The translations under genes were made by a program, and so were the position numbers. 43,754 bases of DNA from Prosthecobacter sp. Lineage in GTDB: Bacteria > Verrucomicrobiota > Verrucomicrobiia > Verrucomicrobiales > Verrucomicrobiaceae. The notes below the pieces were generated by a model, which made no database searches, had not been told where the DNA came from, and saw only the letters and a list, made by a program, of their open reading frames with translations. How positions within the stretch are numbered: the first letter of the stretch is position 1; each line of letters begins with the position of its first letter. Location of the stretch: assembly GCF_014879935.1 (NCBI RefSeq), contig NZ_JACSRD010000166.1:1-43754 (forward strand). Direction: 5' to 3'. This document shows positions 40,780 through 43,754 of the stretch, piece by piece.

Positions 40780-41610
40780 TCAACGAGAAACCTTGTTCAC
40801 CGTGGTGCGGCTGCCGATGACACGTCCGTGGAGCGGCTGCACCGGCCGGTTGCTCGGGCTGAGACGGCTTGCAAAGGCTTCCAACTGGGCTGTGCTCGCG
40901 GGGACCGGATCACGAAACACCAGCCACTCCACGGACTCCGTGCAAGGCGGCGTCGTCAGTGATCCCATGTAGGTATAGGCCGCCTTGCTGTCCGGCAGGT
41001 GGAAGGACAACTCCAGCCGCACTTCGGGAAGGTCTGCCTTCGCCCCTTTCGCAGCAGGCAGGTGCGGGATGATTTTGGCAAGGTTCACGTTTTCTTCGCC
41101 TTCCTGGAACAGCGCGGCCACCACGGCGAACCTCCCGTCGGCGCTCTGATGCACGAAATGCATCTCCATCGGAAAGTGACTGCCGTCGATCGTGTGCTCG
41201 CTGGGCGTGTGGAAATGAAACTGCTTCAGCGTGTAAACCCCGCGCTCCGTCGTCAGCGTGCTGCCGCCATCCACGCTCACCTGGATCGTATGTCCATTGT
41301 CCACGATGTCTGTGACATGCTCGTGATGCGCGATTTTGAGCGACGTGGTCTTGTAGTCGAACTTCCACGACTTCGCATCCCCTGCGGCGCTCTGGGTGAT
41401 GTTGATGGGGGACTGGTTTTTCCCCTGACCACAGGCCGCATACGCCGGGTTCAAGGTCGGCCAGTATTCCGGGCCGTCCTTGCCTTCATACCCCCAGTGA
41501 GCAGGCCGCGCAGCACCGCCGTGAGGGGTGGAGCTTCCCACGGGCTTGTTGCAGGCTGCAAGGATGCCAAGAAGGAAAAGAGCAGGGAGGACAGGGAAGA
41601 ACGCTTTCAC
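40780..41610 (-). CDS. Alpha-type carbonic anhydrase lipoprotein
   Basis: A 276-residue enzyme for CO2/bicarbonate interconversion. The lipoprotein signal is MKAFFPVLPALFLLGILAAC with Cys20; a GTG codon is used as start (41610). The zinc ligands are His132 and His134 (LKQFHFHTPSEHT) and His151 (MEMHFVHQ). CGQGKNQSPINI and GSLTTPPCTESVEWLVF are the alpha-CA hallmarks. It should act in the periplasm, attached to a membrane, and could buffer pH or supply bicarbonate next to the DcaP-like channel. A palindrome copy lies 35 bp upstream. Expression together with the kinase and regulator is likely from gene spacing. Confidence 0.95.
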   Translation of the reverse strand: MKAFFPVLPALFLLGILAACNKPVGSSTPHGGAARPAHWGYEGKDGPEYWPTLNPAYAACGQGKNQSPINITQSAAGDAKSWKFDYKTTSLKIAHHEHVTDIVDNGHTIQVSVDGGSTLTTERGVYTLKQFHFHTPSEHTIDGSHFPMEMHFVHQSADGRFAVVAALFQEGEENVNLAKIIPHLPAAKGAKADLPEVRLELSFHLPDSKAAYTYMGSLTTPPCTESVEWLVFRDPVPASTAQLEAFASRLSPSNRPVQPLHGRVIGSRTTVNKVSR

Positions 41611-41645
41611 AAGCGCACAGTCTCCGGCCGCCTTGCGGAGCTCAA

Positions 41646-41661
41646 TTGGACCTTAGACCAA
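41646..41661 (-). promoter_or_regulatory. 16-bp palindrome, copy 4, upstream of the carbonic anhydrase-porin-kinase unit
   Basis: The + strand reads TTGGACCTTAGACCAA; with transcription it is TTGGTCTAAGGTCCAA, followed by TTGAGCTCC. It lies in the 104-bp gap 41611-41714, 35 bp upstream of the GTG start at 41610. Its left flank (after CCAA) differs from the TAG found at the other three copies. The unit it precedes contains the only complete two-component system in the window. Confidence 0.65.
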
Positions 41662-41714
41662 TGCCTCTGGAAAGCTCAAGTTGCCTGTGGGTGCCAGGTA
41701 ACCACCGAAACGGG

Positions 41715-42977
41715 TCACTTCCTCCCGATGCACCACAGGTTCTTGTAACCCCGGATGTACAGACGGCCGTCGCTCACCGCAACGGAGCCGATGATCAGCT
41801 CGCCCAGCGAGTTCGTGGAGATCAGTTCGAAAGTCGGACCGGCCTTGAAGACAAAGCAGTCGCCTCCCTGGTTCGCGGCATAGCATTTGCCATCAGCACT
41901 GAGAACCAAGGAGGACCAGTTTTTCGCCGTGGGTCCGGGGCCTTTGAGGCGCTCGTTGTAAACCAGCTTCCCCGTCTTCACGTCCCGGCATTCGACGATG
42001 CCGCCGTCTGTCAGGATGTAATGACGCCCTTCATGAATCACGCCGCTGCCAATGCGCTGCTGCACGCGGGGTTCATGCCAGACGCGGTTTTTCTCCGTCA
42101 CATCACCACTGCCGCCCAGTTTCACGGCCATCGCTGCTCCACCGTAGCCACACATGAAAATGCCCATGTCATCCGCGTAGAGCGGCGAATTGTACACCAG
42201 CGGCGTCAGTCCGCCGCACGTCCACAGCTCCTTGCCGCTCATCGGGTCAAAGGCGCAGGCACGGCCGGGATACGACATCAGCAGCTCATAGCGCGAACCG
42301 ACTTTCCGCAGCAGCGGATCACTCCAGGAGCCGAGCCAGGTCTTGTTTCCCGCCTCGCCGCTCGCACCACCGGGCTCCTTGTGCTGCCAGATCGATTTCC
42401 CCGTCTTTTTGTCGAAGCAATGCATCACCGTGTTCTCACCGGGGCCGAAATTCAGGAACACACGGTCTCCGGCGATCACCGGCGAGGTCCCGTTGCCCCA
42501 AATGTGGTGCTGTTTGCCCAGATCCGTGCGTTTCCACAGCTCCTTGCCGTTCATGTCGTAGCAAAACACGCCCGCCGAGGCGAAGAACACGATCACACGC
42601 TCGCCATTCGTGGCTGGCGACGCGGCGCAATACGGGTTCGTCGCATGCGTCAGCTCCTTCTCCTTGTAGATCGTGCCCGCGTCCCAGAGCTGCTTGCCAG
42701 TGTTCTTGTCAAAGCACAGCAGCAGGCGCTTTCCCTCATTCTCGATGGCCTGGGTCAGGAACAGTTTGTCCCCCCACACCACCGGCGTGGAATTCCCCCG
42801 GTCCGGCAGCGCCACCTTCCACACCACATTCTCCGTCTGGCTCCACTTCTCCGGCAGATTCGACTCCGAACACGTGCCATCCCCGTTTGCCCCGCGCCAC
42901 ATGGGCCAGTTGTCGGCGAGAGCGGGGAACGGTGCGCAAAGGGCGGAGAGCAGGAGCAGCGGCAGAGTACGTTTCAT
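41715..42977 (-). CDS. Exported PQQ-like beta-propeller repeat protein
   Basis: A 420-residue protein with a signal peptide (MKRTLPLLLLSALCAPFPALAD). It contains repeated propeller blades with the typical G-x-x-x-W (KVALPDRGNSTPVVWGDKLF, LLCFDKNTGKQLWDAG, VFCYDMNGKELWKRTD, CFDKKTGKSIWQHKE, AFDPMSGKELWTCGG). The opening DNWPMWRGANGDG is usual for PVC outer-membrane- or sulfatase-associated PQQ-like proteins. No PQQ-dehydrogenase catalytic pair is obvious, so it is more likely a binding or scaffold protein. Start 42977 was chosen for the signal peptide. It is separated from the palindrome at 41646 by its own 3' end and belongs to another unit. Confidence 0.85.
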   Translation of the reverse strand: MKRTLPLLLLSALCAPFPALADNWPMWRGANGDGTCSESNLPEKWSQTENVVWKVALPDRGNSTPVVWGDKLFLTQAIENEGKRLLLCFDKNTGKQLWDAGTIYKEKELTHATNPYCAASPATNGERVIVFFASAGVFCYDMNGKELWKRTDLGKQHHIWGNGTSPVIAGDRVFLNFGPGENTVMHCFDKKTGKSIWQHKEPGGASGEAGNKTWLGSWSDPLLRKVGSRYELLMSYPGRACAFDPMSGKELWTCGGLTPLVYNSPLYADDMGIFMCGYGGAAMAVKLGGSGDVTEKNRVWHEPRVQQRIGSGVIHEGRHYILTDGGIVECRDVKTGKLVYNERLKGPGPTAKNWSSLVLSADGKCYAANQGGDCFVFKAGPTFELISTNSLGELIIGSVAVSDGRLYIRGYKNLWCIGRK

Positions 42978-43301
42978 GGTGTGGTTGGATTGATCGGAAA
43001 TAGAACGCAGCATTCCGCCCTGAGATGTCACCGCATTACGGCGTCACCGGAGGTGACGGCGCCCCGAATGGATCATCCCTGCTCGCGGGCACTGGGAGCG
43101 GTGATTCTGTCTTCACCGGCCAGAGATAATGTGACGCGACATTCAAACGCTGCGAGCGGCGCTCCGCGATGCGTTCGCGCAGGCGCTCGACGAGCGGCGG
43201 AGGCGGGCGTGAAGACGAGGGCGTAATAGCGTGAGAGTGGTCTTCATCGCGGGATGAAATGCACGAAGCGGGCGGTTGGTTACGCGAAATTTTCCGCTGA
43301 A
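42978..43301. other. 324-bp intergenic region with a small hairpin
   Basis: CGTCACC (43042-43048), GGA and GGTGACG (43052-43058) form a perfect 7-bp stem. A minus-strand frame ending at 43036 is open and ends in a Pro-rich reading (VASHYLWPVKTESP). It has only a GTG at 43315 and no known similarity, so I do not call it a gene. I see no other feature; the promoter of the beta-propeller gene presumably lies near 42980-43030. Confidence 0.35.
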
Positions 43302-43754
43302 TCACTTCGCCGGCACTTCCAGCACCTGCTTGTCCGCGAGAAGGTGTTCGCGTAGTACCGAATAGTCCACGCTTTGCACCGGTGTGTCCGCATTCATCGC
43401 CATCACGGCGGCGGTGGCGGCGGATTGGGCGGCGACCATGAAGGTGAACTCGACGCGATACGCGCCGTAGGCCACGTAGCTTGATGACGGGCATGTCGGG
43501 CTGAGGAGATTGGTGCATTCGGCGGCTTTCGGCACGAGGCAGCGATACGGGATGCCGCAGGGGATCCAGTCGGGCTCTTTCGACACGTTGAAGACCGCGC
43601 CTTCATTCCACACGCGGCCGTCTTTGACGAGGCAGCGGGCGCTGTGGAAGTCCGGCGGCCACCAGATGAGGCCCACGCTGTCGTTCACGGGCTCGGGGTT
43701 CGCTTTGCGGAGCTGCGCCTCGGTCAAAACGAAGTCGCCGACCATGCGGCGGCC
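43302..43754 (-). CDS. FAD-dependent oxidoreductase, C-terminal part (truncated at the window edge)
   Basis: The minus-strand frame is open to the last base of the window, so the N-terminus is beyond the edge. About 150 residues are present. LVPKAAECTNLLSPTCPSSS followed by YVAYGAYRVEFTFMVAAQSA matches the C-terminal end of the FAD_oxidored family (PF12831), which is common in PVC and Bacteroidetes polysaccharide gene sets. The Rossmann FAD-binding N-terminus is not in view, so activity cannot be checked. It stops at 43302 after DKQVLEVPAK. Confidence 0.75.
   Translation of the reverse strand, partial: GRRMVGDFVLTEAQLRKANPEPVNDSVGLIWWPPDFHSARCLVKDGRVWNEGAVFNVSKEPDWIPCGIPYRCLVPKAAECTNLLSPTCPSSSYVAYGAYRVEFTFMVAAQSAATAAVMAMNADTPVQSVDYSVLREHLLADKQVLEVPAK

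Noticed and set aside
43036..43315. Minus-strand frame with a Pro-rich end (VASHYLWPVKTESP) between the oxidoreductase and beta-propeller genes.
   Set aside because: It has only a GTG start within the oxidoreductase 3' end, no recognisable family and biased composition; chance is likely.

Overview
The window reads as a high-GC chromosome segment from a Gram-negative PVC bacterium, most likely Verrucomicrobiota (Verrucomicrobiales, Prosthecobacter/Verrucomicrobium-like). This is inferred from gene content: a fused LpxC-FabZ protein and LpxA (outer membrane with lipid A), Tat-exported Gfo/Idh/MocA oxidoreductase, DUF4838 protein, formylglycine sulfatase, PQQ-like beta-propeller and several SGNH esterases with signal peptides. 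No rRNA, tRNA, IS element, phage gene or CRISPR array was found.

Layout. 1-8.2 kb (+ strand): exported carbohydrate-related proteins: the 3' end of a probable alpha/alpha-toroid protein, a frameshifted GNAT acetyltransferase, an isochorismatase-SGNH fusion, a Tat-exported oxidoreductase, a Tat-exported polysaccharide pyruvyl transferase-like protein and a DUF4838 protein. 8.3-11.8 kb: a protein with two SGNH hydrolase domains, diverging from glgX. 11.85-14.16 kb (-): a CopA-like multicopper oxidase that ends in a CopB-like outer-membrane barrel. 14.4-21.1 kb (+): a tightly coupled glycan cluster (MurJ-like flippase, double GT4 glycosyltransferase, AsnB-like amidotransferase, O-antigen ligase/polymerase), with ATGA overlaps or a 2-nt gap throughout. 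It converges on lpxC/fabZ-lpxA (-).

23.5-41.6 kb is an uninterrupted run of minus-strand genes for the cell envelope: a lipase-like lipoprotein, an unrecognised exported protein, an OprB-like porin, DUF502, a large modular His/Pro-rich protein, a DUF3313-like lipoprotein, DUF4105, a sulfatase, a SYLF lipoprotein, an outer-membrane beta-barrel, a single-domain response regulator, a FixJ/LuxR-type response regulator, a PAS-histidine kinase, a DcaP-like porin and a lipoprotein alpha-carbonic anhydrase. The window ends with a PQQ-like beta-propeller protein and the 3' end of an FAD-dependent oxidoreductase.

The most interesting observation is a 16-bp interrupted palindrome, TTGG-N-C-N4-G-N-CC-(A/T)-A on the + strand, that occurs four times in this minus-strand block (26459, 31843, 36648, 41646). 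Each copy lies in a short intergenic gap 35-70 bp upstream of the first gene of a presumed transcription unit. One unit contains the histidine kinase and FixJ-type regulator themselves. I propose an autoregulated two-component regulon that remodels the outer membrane, controlling porins, carbonic anhydrase, lipoproteins and a sulfatase. The link between regulator and motif is inference. Other notable points are several unusual domain fusions and two adjacent perfect 22-bp palindromes inside the double glycosyltransferase gene.
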